DNA from: Asterias amurensis
Lineage: Eukaryota > Echinodermata > Asteroidea > Forcipulatida > Asteriidae
Direction of reading: 5' to 3'
Assembly (NCBI RefSeq): GCF_032118995.1
Contig: NC_092653.1
Location: forward strand, 22,711,202-22,775,201
Length of the DNA: 64,000 bases
The position numbers and the translations under genes are program-made. Positions 21,632 to 33,399 of the stretch are shown here, one piece after another. Positions within the stretch are counted from its first letter, which is position 1. The number at the start of each line of letters is the position of its first letter. The notes under the pieces were generated by a model. That model worked only from the letters and a program-made list of their open reading frames with translations, did not search any database and was not told the DNA's origin.

Positions 21632-23463
21632 TATCAACATACATCAGGCATAATATTCTTTTTAGTTTAGTCTGATTTGTTTGGCTCTTACAAAAAGTTA
21701 GAAAGATTGTGATTAAATTGCCTGAAAAGTCTATAGGCCTAGACCCTATGCAAAACGCGTACGCCAAGCGGGTCTCCTGTTTGCCACTTTGGGTGTCAAA
21801 AGGATGGTACACATGTTTAGGCACCTCGGAACAATTATACCTTTTCGGGGGAGTCCATTCCTTTTGTGCACGTTTTGTTACCCGAAATGGTGGACAGGAG
21901 ACACGCATGTGTATGTACATGTGCTGCGCGTTGTGAATAGGGTCTCTTGAAGCCTACACTGAGATGACATGTAAGGCCCTTTCACTCAATACAATTTTCC
22001 TATGTTTTGCCAAGGATGCCAGATGTTTGACTCTTTCTTGGTGGGGCAATTTGCTCTTTTTCTGCATGTACAGTGCATTGGCAAATTGGGCACTGCTGGA
22101 CTATATGGGTGTTGGGTTAATTTTCAATTCATTTTGTACTTGGCAGCGGGTTGGTGGTGGGGTATAATGGGTGTGTGGCGGGAACAATAATTCTAATAAA
22201 GGTGCACGGTATATTGGCCTCCTGTTACTTGCCCAGAAGACATGGAATAAGGCCTGACGAGGTGCTCTTTTGTCTGGTAGCCTACATGTATCTAAGACAT
22301 TTTCTAGAATATGGGGTCATACGTACATGTACCGGTAGGTTCGAATTCCACTGGATTTTTCCTGTTATGGAAAGCATTGAGTGTGCTTATAAATCCCATT
22401 GTAAGAGTGTTTCGCTGGCCAAATGCTAGATAAAATTTCCCAATAACTAGTCGGAATTCTAACCAACTACATGTAGTCCAACTGGCTACACATGTAGTTT
22501 ATTGAGCTCATACTGCTATTACATGTACAGTATGTATTACAAATCACTGATTGTTCATACATCATGTCATTTAAGCTTAAAATCCCTCAGTGTAAAAAGG
22601 AACCATAAAACATGGACAAGTGCAGGCTTGGAATTTCATCTTTGCAAAGGGCACTTCCATTGTAAAATCTATGGGATTTTTTGAAGACGCACCAAAGCCA
22701 AGACCAGGGGCAATGGAAGCCATGGCAAACCATGACTACGATCAACCCCTGACAATAGTGTAAGAAGAAAAAGACTAAAAGTTATATTTATCCATTTTAT
22801 AAAGCAATACAGTTTTTCTTGGTTCACTTGCACTAGGCATGCAACTTTCCAGCGAATCGGCTGATTTCTTCATTCTTGGTTTTGCAGCTGTGCTATTGAA
22901 CATTTAAAAAAAACACAGCAAAGTCTCACTGTGCCTGAAACTTTCCCCTTTATTTTTGTAACAAACTGCAGTTTGCACGCTTTTGTACTCATATCACATG
23001 TACCACTGCACTGGGTAGGACGTTTGCTGGCTTGAATTTCACTCTTGAAAGGGCACAGCACAGTATCCTCTGGCAAGGGGCACTCAATAAGGAATATTTG
23101 AATTTGTAAAGGGCACCACAGCAAAAGCACAGGGCACAACAGCAATTGCGGTTGGTGCTGTTGGTTAATTCAAGGCCTGCTACTACATGTAGCTCTCTGT
23201 AGTACTGTAACATAGACGGACGTCCAACCAGTAACTAGTAATGAGATGTAGGCTACTGTATACTAAGGATCAACTGGAATGTGGAAGTTACTTGGCATAC
23301 ATGTACGTGAGGTATTGTTTGCGTGTTCGATCTACATACATGTACACTGAATTTAAAATACAACACTTAAACTTTGTAACAGTTGAACTTGTTTTCTTTG
23401 AGTGTTAATTTGACATGTTTGTAAAAAGTACTGTACATGTATTTGAAAGCCTTAACTCATCAG

Positions 23464-23622
23464 GGGCTCAATTTGATTGAGCTGCTTCAAGCACAAAATA
23501 TATGCTAAGCAAAAAATTAGCAGGAGACCGGTGTTTTAGCTGGTAACCTTATTCTGGTAGGCATAACTTTATTGCGCTGAGCTACTTTTTGTGCTTAAAA
23601 GCAGCTCAATGAAATTGGGCCT
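23464..23622. repeat. Palindromic MITE, GGGCCCAATTTCAT family
   Basis: Left GGGCTCAATTTGATTGAGCT, right AGCAGCTCAATGAAATTGGGCC. Short copy of the family seen in full at 42678. Confidence 0.8.
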
Positions 23623-23943
23623 AGACGTTTAATATTTTTTACACTGTATGAAACCAATGCAAGTTATGTAACATTGTAACAACAGTCAGTATGTGTACAT
23701 AATTAGTGAACATATTTTTATTGTACTTTTGGGGTTCTTAAGGCAGAAACATTTTTTAGTTTTAGAATTTGAGTTTTCCTGGTAAATTGAAGACTGTTTT
23801 GTTTCAGTATAACCCTTACCTTCCCAAATCCTACACTGTAGTACAGTATCCTCTTACCATTACGTCTTATTTAGACAAACTTTGAGCAGACTTTGTAAGA
23901 ATTTGTTACAGTAGGCCTATTGAACAAAAGCAAAAGATGGCCA

Positions 23944-24208
23944 GGGCCCAATTTCATTTTGTGCTTACTGTGTGATTTCTATTTCATAGCGCTGCTAACC
24001 GCAAGCACACGAAAAGGCATGCTGACCTACCGGTGTTTACCGCATGAAAATGAATGATGTCACAATGCAAATCCATGGTAAACGCGCAATATGGCCGCCC
24101 AATTTGTTGTTGACCTGTGAAATACGCTTGCACCTTAGCAAATTTTTCTGCTACAGTAAGCATGAAAATTTGCGTACCGTTAAAGCAGCGCTATGAATTT
24201 GGGCCCAG
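23944..24208. repeat. Palindromic MITE, GGGCCCAATTTCAT family
   Basis: Left GGGCCCAATTTCATTTTGTG, right GCAGCGCTATGAATTTGGGCCC. The inner half resembles 365-500. Confidence 0.8.
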
Positions 24209-25252
24209 ATTTGTCCGTTCACGAGTTTACTGGCCAGATGCTATAATCACTGGCCTCAGGCTTGTGGTTCTGTGAAATTCCGAGCCCAGGTTAGGCACAA
24301 AGTCACCCAAAGAGTTGAACAACCCATTGGTTGTTGTGTCTTTTAAACTGGACCACCGAACCATGACCACTTCATGAAACAGTTGCCTGTGTCATATTAG
24401 CTTGTCAAATGCCAGCTAAATGCATACATTAGTAAGACTGCGACTTCATGTTGCGCAGTAGTGTTTTATTGTGTTTTCCAAAGTGAACTAATTAACTTTC
24501 CCTTATGTTAATGGTTAAAGGCAAGTCCAAGAAAGCGATCTCCTTGTGTCCCACTATGTTTTTTATAAGAACTCCACTATGTACATGTAATATAAAGGTA
24601 CAAAATATGACTCTTGTTGCCCTCGCATATGTACAACACTAGAACTTACAATCTCAAAAATTAATCTTATTTTGCCTTCGAGATGAAACTCTCTGAAAAT
24701 CACAAATGTGTGTACATTGTTCAAGGACTTTCCCTAAAATTAATCAAAATCTGATTTGTTTTTCTCTGATGTTTATCACAGCATCCTTTTTTGGTCACTT
24801 GGAGGAAAGTTAACATTTCAAAATAAGAAATTATGCTTGTTTTTTTTATTCACTATCTTTAAAAAGGTGAATTATTTATTTATTAGATTTGTTAAAGGTA
24901 TTTTTCATGAAATAACCTTTGTAAATGGTTGTGTTCCATGAAGCGTCACTCACCCATTGTGCATAAATAAGTGCATTTGTTTCTGATGAACCATTTAGTA
25001 TAATGGTCAAATGACGAGGTAAATTGCATATCACTTTAAAGATATTTTTTATGCAGTAAACAAGTAACTTGGAAGATTACAAAATGGCTCTCGATAAAGA
25101 TCAGTTTGTTTGTTTAGTAAGGTCTTAAATTACATTTGTGCAAATTTCACAAGTTTGGTTTTGTAATGTGAAGTTTGAACACTTTTAGTAAATTTAGTTG
25201 GTTGGTGATATATTTTCCAATAACAATTTCTTTTGGCAGAGATAAACAATGT

Positions 25253-25290
25253 TATTATTATTGTTATTATTATTATTATTATTATTATTA
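25253..25290. repeat. ATT microsatellite
   Basis: About twelve ATT/GTT triplets in a row. Confidence 0.95.
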
Positions 25291-26057
25291 AACAAGAATT
25301 TTGTTTGGAAACATGTATTTTGTCCATGGTTGTTTGAGTATTTTTATCTGACTTAAGTTACTGCGATAAATAATAAGGGCCTTATAGCACTGAGACGATG
25401 TATAAAGTATTAATGTACATGACTGTAAACGTAAGACTGATTATGTTAATTTGGGTTTTAAAAAATACTTAAAAATTGAACAAAACATTTGAGAAAGGGT
25501 CAAAATTTGGGCCACTAACTATTTGTTTGCATTTTCACCGTCCTTTGGGTTGAAGCAGTTTACAACAGCTATAATTTTCAGCAAGTTTATTGAGAATTTC
25601 ATTTCCACGGTTGGATAATGTACGCAAATCTATGGAAAAATGCATCATGCTCGTACATACGTGTAGCAATTTTGTGATATTTGATATTTGATCCGTGGAC
25701 CCGTACAAACACACTAACGCCAGAAACATGACAAGTGTAGTGCATTTACAGCAATTTAGATCAATACACACTACATGTACAAGGAGAGTAATGGCTTTGT
25801 AGGCTACAATGTATACAATCAGAAATCTTGCTTCAGTTAAGTACAACCCTGACCCAATTATTTCTATCCCAGAGAGGCTGCTTATTAAGTTATTACATAT
25901 TTATGAAGAGATAACAATACATAGTAGACCTTGGGGAAAGAGGTTGCATGTATTGAAAATGGTGATAATACAATTAAGAGTCCCAGGGAAATAATTTTGC
26001 ATTTTTATTGATCACAGGTTTTACACGTCGGGGTAGAAATATAAAAGTTCCATTGCA

Positions 26058-26222
26058 GGCCTGTATGCTGGGTTTTTGAAAGAGGAAGGGCACCAAGGCA
26101 TTTTCTCCTTGGTAAAGGACACCCCATGAGCAAATTCTTCTAGAGCATTTCAATGGCACTAAAGGCATTAAAAAGGGGTATGGAGGCAATCGCCTTCATT
26201 GCCTCCGTGAAGTATCAGGCCT
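26058..26222. repeat. AGGCCTG-ended MITE
   Basis: Begins CAGGCCTGTATGC and ends AAGTATCAGGCCTG. The interior (AAGGGCACCAAGGCATTTTC, TGGAGGCAATCGCC) matches 51770-51910, 57449-57642, 58092-58268 and 63150-63330. Confidence 0.7.
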
Positions 26223-27246
26223 GCAAATTACTGTTTAGTTGATGGGTACCGGTAAAACAAGTGGACATTGATTTTTATTGATCATTGGTTTCACAAGGTT
26301 GATTATTACAGTTCAAATGACAGTGTAGTTGATGTCATTTTTTTGATGATGTCAGAAGTTGTTTGACATGTTTGACGCTAACTACGTGTAGCAGGAAGCG
26401 GTTTAGTGTTTTGACCTTTTTCAGGATATTACCTTAATTGTGTTCAGGGATTTGCTATTAGGACTGTTTAAAATTTCTTGCTTAACTATGTAGTCTGCTA
26501 GCATTTTTTGTAATGAAAATAAACTTGAAAGGTCAAAATGTCAATATTAATGTTCTTGTCCGGAACTAATATTTACAAATGTCTTCAATCTAGCCTAGAA
26601 CTACAGGTCTTGAACTCCATCTTTGAGAGGGCAAGGCCATTTTCATTTTACAAAGGGGCACCATGGCCAATGCCAGGGCGACCTTGCAACTTGGCCTGTA
26701 TACTTTTGATCAAATTTTGAAACTAAGACAAACATAAGTTAAGTTTTTTCACAGAAAATTTTACTCAACAAAAAATGTTGGTTAAACCATGGAGGTAGGT
26801 TATAACAAGAATTTTTGCATTAAAACTGGTACAGTTAATGTGATGTAGATTTTTCTCTTGCTGATGCAATGTACAATGTACATTTACCAACCCTTAAAAG
26901 AAAAAAAATGACAACATGAAATAAACTAACTGTACTTTCCCTTTAATGTACGTTATCTTTACTTGTGGGCATTAAAGGAATTGACTTTTATTGAAGAAAG
27001 AAAAAGGAAAACCATTTTAAGTGCCTCAATTTTCACTTCCGTCCAGCGTATTACACTTTACTCTATGTATTTAGTTCCAATATGTATACATCTCAATACA
27101 ACTTGGAGAAAGGTGGGCAATGTCTAGATTACATTTTTTAAAGCTGTGCATTGCGCCCTTTTTAATACACCACCGTAGTAAGACATGTATGACAAAATGA
27201 ATTTAGGAAGACTGTCCTCAGCTTAGCAGGTTTTGTGGTCAGACCA

Positions 27247-27703
27247 TAGAGTTATAATATGTAAGAACTAGAGGGCGCACTGGCCTGTATACGCGGCCTT
27301 GGCATAGACCTTATCGCAAATACCAATGCGCAAGCGCAGACTGTTGAATGAGGTGCATTGTGGGATATATATGAATCAAATTTTGCTACCAGCTAGACCA
27401 CAATGCATCTAATTCCAAGCTTTACGCGCGCGCCCCAGTATTTGCGAAAAGGTCTATGCACGCATGTGGCTTTTTTCCGAGTTGATAAAACAGCAACACA
27501 CTGTGTGTGTTTGTGCTGCCATTTTGTAAGTTGACACAACAGCATCGCGTATAGCGTTTAATAAACACGAACTCCGTGTTCTTCATATTAAACGCGCGTA
27601 CAGAATGGCGCGCGTGTCTCCGTGCAGTCCGGTCCCGTTTGTGCAAGTAGCATCACCAGCATCACCAGTGAGCCCTCTAGTTCTTATATAGCTCTACGGC
27701 TCA
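27247..27703. repeat. AGAACTAGAGGGCGC MITE with a second MITE inside
   Basis: Same element as 9024 and 38267, ~300 bp without the insert. At 27303-27458 it is interrupted by the small MITE that also occurs at 6683-6836. The outer sequence resumes directly after it (CACGCATGTGGC). Confidence 0.88.
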
Positions 27704-28074
27704 GACAGGCTTTATGAAATTGGGCCCAGGCTGAAATGCCATCATACGTATCAATGTACCTTCTCAGCAGAACTGGATCCCACTTTGAGACTTTTTTGTC
27801 AGCAAAGACTTTGGTGTCATGGTGTTTGTTTTGTTTACCCGTGTGTCGTGTGGTATGGATATGCCAAATCCATTAGCAGGACGGCAAGTGTGGTTGAGTT
27901 CTGCGTTCTTCAGGTTCTATTTCATTGGTATTTTTTTTTAAACTAAAACAGCATCACAAGTATACTCCTAGGGCACCTTCATTAACATTGTACTTGTTGT
28001 AAATGTAGCAATAAATAAGCATTTTAAAACTGAATCTTGGGTGAAGAGTTTTGAGTATTTCATATTTCAGTCTC

Positions 28075-28125
28075 CTCACGACGATAACTAGAGCAAGCTA
28101 GTCAAAACATCGAGACCAATTTAAG
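28075..28125 (+). other. Short conserved-looking hairpin motif of transposon origin
   Basis: Contains ACTAGAGCAAGCTAGT, a 5-bp stem with a 6-base loop, followed by CAAAACATCGAGACC. From memory this pattern is widespread in invertebrate genomes near Penelope-like elements. No reverse transcriptase remains nearby. Confidence 0.3.
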
Positions 28126-28612
28126 AACTCACTCTGTGGTAGTTCAGTTAACAACGATCCCCTAAGCTTAAGTAGTAGTCCCAGCCTATTTTCTAAACCT
28201 TCCCCCCAGGTAGTAGTTATAATAAGCAGAACAGTTTTTTTTCAGAACTGAGAAGTCTCCCAAACAATCCGATAAATCTACTCTGCAGTAGTGGAATACA
28301 TGTATTATAGCCAAGAACAAAATCTACCTGGCAAGTAGATACACGCATGGTGCACCGCAAACCAAATATCTATTTCATATTTGCAGAAAACCAACAAGTT
28401 TCGGTGTTGATGTGTTTTATGACAGAATTGCTTTCATTTCCGAGCAGACCCTTAATCTTGGGAAAATTATGAACAGCAAAGTCCAATTAAAATTTATTCC
28501 TTACTCAAACCATCGAAAAGAACTAGTTCAATCCAACTCTCATAAGCTTCAGGCTGTCAGTGGTGGCACGTTTTGCTTAAAGGGCAGAACAACAAGCAAT
28601 TTCATTTTGTTT

Positions 28613-28733
28613 GGGGGGGGAGGTGGCAAGCGAGGGAAAATTTATATAAAGGGGGGGGGGCCATCCACTTGTTTTTTTTTAATCTCATGGGGGGGGGGGG
28701 GGGGTTGTCAAGGGATCTGAGTTGGGGGGGGGG
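28613..28733 (+). repeat. Cluster of four long G runs
   Basis: G runs of 8, 10, 16 and 10 bases at 28613-28620, 28651-28660, 28689-28704 and 28724-28733. Candidate quadruplex DNA; it could also reflect assembly uncertainty. Confidence 0.85.
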
Positions 28734-31094
28734 TTTCCACCACTCATAGGCCACTGGAAGATGGGCATGGCACAGCTTTCAGTGAAATAACGTCACCAAT
28801 AGGATAGAGTGCTTGGTGGCCACGGGAATGGCTATAAATACCTTCACCTGAAAATGAAGAATTCAAGCCTGGCTATAATTGGTAATATGAGCATCATGTA
28901 CTTGGCAAGTACTCTGCCTCTGCTAGGCTCAAAATGACATGACTGTTGGTAAGGCATTTTTTCCTGGAGGCAAGTTATTTCCTGATGGGTAAGTTACTTG
29001 TATAGGCTGTTATAAACACTACAATCTAAGGTGTCTTCTAATATTGAAAACAGTCGAGTGAAGATACAAGGATGGGAAAGTGCACAAATTAATACTTGCT
29101 ACATACAACAGTTCTAATAAAAACCCTAGGCTAAAATGCTATCCTGCAACGAGAAAATGTACACAATTTCTTTGCAGACATATTGTACATGAATCATTCA
29201 AACATTCGCAAACAAATAACGAGGATATATCTTGGTTTTTCTTCTCAAATAAATCACAAAAAGTCAATGCAGTTCATAGAGAAAAAAATATTGGCTCAAA
29301 AAAAAGTTTATGGGTAATATACTCTGTCAATACTTGGTTTATTATTAGGCGTAATTACAAAATATAATATGAACATTCATTTTCACATATTATACAGCAT
29401 TAAACATTAACTACATACAATTGCATAGAAATGTTAAGTCTACATTAAAGAATAGAATAAGCTGTTAAGTTCCGCCTCTTAATTAATTTTATCAATCACA
29501 ATTACAAAAGCACAAAAACATCTGATGGGAGACTGCCACCATAGGGTTCGATATATCACTTGGAAGAGCACCAGGCATTTAAATCTGGAGGTTGCAGGTT
29601 TGAATCCTACTCAAATCCAACAATACCCATTCTTGTGTAACACACATCATTCATAGAGAAGTCTCTTTTTTGCTTTAAGATGAAAATAGGGAAGTTATAA
29701 GAAAGTAGTGACAACACATTGTGTCTTTGTATACCCAAAATGAATTTAAATGTAAAATTACTCAATCAATTTCCCTTTAGATTCAAGGGAATAAAAAGAG
29801 CGGTAACAAGGTCTTTAAACGGCTGTTCAAAACTGACAGGATCATGCAATAAGAAGCATTTGGATTAGGGTTTGTGTTAGAGTTATGATTATATTCAGAA
29901 AAATACATTAGGGGTGTATTAAGAACATAGGTGTGTGACCATTGAAATTTGCTGGAAATTTATTTACTTTTTTGAAAACCAATGATGTACTATGTAAATT
30001 CCCTACATGTTCAAGTATTTTGTTCTAAATTTAAAGGATTTACTACCAGCAACAATTTGTAAAAATTACTTCCGGGCTCCTGAATAAATACAAACAACTG
30101 TACTGCTTTATTCTAAAGCAAAATGGAAATTGATATTCGATCTAATGTTACAATGTAATACACACACCAAAGAAACCAAATAAACCAAATAAACCTGCAA
30201 GATAAAGTAATACTTTACAGAATCTGTATCTTGAAAATGCCTAAATTTGGAAAACAAAAAAGTATTTTAGCATTAATAAGTACACAGGAATTTGACAAAT
30301 TGTCACCAAAGCTTTTGCTCTTAATAAAAAAATTGTAACCAATTTTATATTAAGGCATTCACACTTCATTTTTTTTGCATACAAATAATTGTTGGTTGCA
30401 TTTTGCATTTTTTATTTTAATTTTATTTATTATAATTTTTATTTTTATTTTTTATTTATTTTGTACATCAAACAGATATAAAAATGTCTTGATTACACAC
30501 TGATGAAATGCTTTTTGTTTTAAATATAATAAAACATGTATTGTTTTCTAAATGTCACTTTAATGTGAGGGCTACACTTAACCGATTTGGGCTATCGACC
30601 CAGATCAACTGCTGAAACAGGGTTCCCCTTCACAGTCCGTGCGGATGTAGGCATGGGTATCCCAAGGTGTGGGGACAGACGACAAAAGGAAGTCAACGAG
30701 GAGACATTTTAGTTTTGGGAAGTGACAAACGAGATATTTTGAAGAACGGTGGTGGAGGATATTCATCCTCAGTTGGGAATTTATTTAACGCCCTTAAGTT
30801 TGTATTGAGAATACTGCTGTGGAAACAATGTGCTATTTTTTTCTTTAATTGTAGAGCCTAAGTGGGGCTTAAGATAATCGTGGGGTTTTACTCGAGCTCG
30901 AGGGAGATTTGGGGGTTGTAATTAGTAAATACGCAAGTGTGTATAGACTGATTGGTGCTGGAGTTGATTGGTTTTATAATAAAGTATAGTACCAATGCAA
31001 GAAATTGTCTTTCACGTATTATTTATTGTAGTTTGAATTCGGGAGGCGGATCGGTTACCCTTTGTTCTGACAATCCACTAGGAGCCTGGCTGGT

Positions 31095-31265
31095 AGAGCA
31101 GAATGCACTACCTTCCTAACACTTTACGAAGAAGTTATGGTTAAGTGCCTTGCTCAAGGGCACAAGTGTCATGACTGGGATTTGAACCCACACTCTGCTG
31201 CTGACAACACCAGAGCTTCAGGTTCAGTGATGAACTAGACTGCTCAGCCATGACATGCCTGCCTA
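31095..31265 (-). repeat. tRNA-derived SINE head
   Basis: Minus strand: TGGCTGAGCAGTCTAG (A-box like), GTGTGGGTTCAAATCCCAGT (B box) and then TGCCCTTGAGCAAGGCACTT. Same family as the split copy at 12040. Confidence 0.8.
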
Positions 31266-31527
31266 GAGCACGCAGTAGGTCAAAAAGTATCATTTTTTTT
31301 ACACCTGAAGAAAATAACAGCTACATGTACCCTTTGTTCACAAGGCAGACATACAAAATTCTCTGAATTCACATTAAAGTCTGCAATTTCTCATCTCGAG
31401 TTTCTTGCAATACTGGTGATCTTTATAATCATTATGTAGCTAAGGTTGGAATGAAGTAAGTTTTATAATAAGTAGCACATTTATTTAATATTGAAAAACG
31501 TTTTACTCTTTGAGCATGAGTTTTGTA

Positions 31528-31758
31528 CTTCTTTTTGGTCCATGGATACAGTGGTCTTTATATTTTGTGGCTACAGTTGGAATGAAAGTCCATTGATGAT
31601 GCATCAATGTTAAGTTTTATATAGGCCTATAGAACATTTACTTTTGAGAGTGTGTTGGCAGCTTTTAGGATATCACTTCTTTTTGGTCCATGTATAACAG
31701 TTGTCTTCATATTTTGTGGCTACAGCTGGAACGGAAGTCCATTGATTGTACATTAATG
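31528..31758. repeat. Local duplication, ~147-bp spacing
   Basis: CTTCTTTTTGGTCCATG... TATTTTGTGGCTACAG...GGAA... AAGTCCATTGAT occurs twice, about 147 bp apart, with roughly 85% identity by eye. Confidence 0.7.
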
Positions 31759-32536
31759 AGAATTCAGAAGAACAAACAACTTAAAAACAGGTTTTGGAAA
31801 TGTTGCCAGATTTTTAAGCATAGAATCGGTCAGTTGGAATGGAATTGATGTGCAAAACAGAGAGTCTCAAATTAACTTGTTAAGGAAGTGATCGTTTAGG
31901 AATTGAAGTTCCAATACTTTCACTACAGCAGTAACTCATGTTTCGAGATTAAGTTATTTTTTAAGACACCTAAGTGAAGACATGTTTGAGAGAAATCTGC
32001 GACGAGGAATGGTGCTTGAATTTGGAGAACAGTTTTCAGCAAGAAAACTGTGCCAACAACTATTCCTCTTTGTATTAGGATGAAGTTTGTATTTTGAACT
32101 TTGGGATTTGAGAAATAACCCTAAAGATTTCAAGAAATTCTCTACTAGCCAAAACTTTACTGGCCAGAGAACTGTTTTTGACAGACCAATATCTACAATT
32201 ATTTCTCTCTGTTTTGTACCGGTTTAGAATAAATTTGTGCTTTGAGATTTTTGAGATGTTTTTAAATATTGAGATCTATAACCCTTACAATCCCAAATCC
32301 GTCTATATCCAATAGCCAAAGTGAAGGATTCAGAAGGACTAAGGCAAAACAAAGGATATTGGAGGAATTGGGCCACACACTAGCCAAACTGTATAGTCTG
32401 TTAGGGTTAATACCATCTAAACAATACAATACTGGGCAATACAAAAAAATATTTACATGCTATCTGCTGAAGATTTATAAATAAATACTTCAGACGAGAG
32501 TTGTACTGGGTCTGTACTCCCTCTCAATGGCTAAGC

Positions 32537-32703
32537 CGTCGATTTCACCAAACTCTTCCAGTCTTAGTATTAATCTAGGATTAAAACGAGTTAAGTTCTG
32601 TAACCTTAGACGTTAGGATGGGTTGAGCCCATCTTAATCTAGGACGAGTTACTCGTCATCTAGGACGAGTTACTCGTCCTAACTCGTTTCATGAAATCGG
32701 TTG
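32537..32703. repeat. MITE, GATTTCACNAAACTCTT ends
   Basis: Inverted ends (CGATTTCACCAAACTC and CGTTTCATGAAATCGG) with internal ACGAGTTACTCGTC repeats. Related to 33169-33318. Confidence 0.6.
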
Positions 32704-33168
32704 CAGGCAACAGCACAACACCTTTGTTATTGCTTTTTCTTTCTTTCTTTTTTTTCTTCTAATTCTTCTGCGCAGTAATTGTCCGCAGTAATTGTTTTTT
32801 TCAAACTCCTTTTTTCTTTTGAAATTATAATTTTTTTTTAAGTTAAGTCCAAACAGGCTGAGACATGAACAATTACATTAACACATATATCAGTTGGTTT
32901 TCAAAAATACAAAAAATATACTGAAAAATTAGATATCTTTATATTAATTGGATTAAGCTTTTGAACATTGCATAATACTTCTGTTTGCTATATTACAACA
33001 CAACCATAGAGAAAAGAGGAAAAACAAACTACATAATATAGTTTTTTCTTCTTCTATTTTCTCATCTACTTCTTGGAATACTACTTTTAGCTGACAATCA
33101 TGAATTAGAAGTTATCTAAATCACTTGTGGATGTCAACTAATTACCTGTTGGTTTCTTGATATTCCTT

Positions 33169-33318
33169 GGGTCGATTTCACAAAAAGTTAGGACTAGTCC
33201 TAACTTAGGACTAGTCCTAGGAGAGTCCTACAAATTGCATGGATAGTCCTAAGTTAGGGCGAGTAACTGGTCCTAACTCGAGATAAGACTAGTCCTAACT
33301 CTTTGTGAAATCCACCCG
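33169..33318. repeat. MITE, GGGTCGATTTCACAAA ends
   Basis: About 150 bp: GGGTCGATTTCACAAAAAGT at the left and CTCTTTGTGAAATCCACCC at the right, with repeated GGACTAGTCCTA inside. It lies 80 bp past the PLPP stop codon, so probably in its 3' UTR. Confidence 0.8.
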
Positions 33319-33399
33319 ATTACTTGATGGAATATTAGCAGAAGAGTTTGGTTCTCATTACTTCAGAGATCCACATGAGTTGTTGATCTTTTATATCCG

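Larger units (their letters stand above)
21632..33399. other. Intergenic stretch between converging KIAA2013 and PLPP
   Basis: About 11.8 kb without a gene I can support. It includes the 3' UTRs of both neighbours, whose ends I cannot place. It holds AGGCCTG-type MITE pieces (22625-22740, 23030-23180, 26058-26222, 26605-26705), GGGCCCAATTTCAT palindromes (23464-23622, 23944-24208), an ATT microsatellite (25253-25290), the nested MITE pair at 27247-27703, G-run DNA (28613-28733), a SINE (31095-31265), a local duplication (31528-31758) and two AGTCCTAAC-type MITEs (32537-32703, 33169-33318). The 29 and 30 kb stretches are plain AT-rich DNA. Confidence 0.6.

Noticed and set aside
29080-29367. 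A 95-codon plus-strand frame in the KIAA2013-PLPP gap
   Set aside because: Low-complexity AT-rich composition, no splice signals in phase and no known motif.
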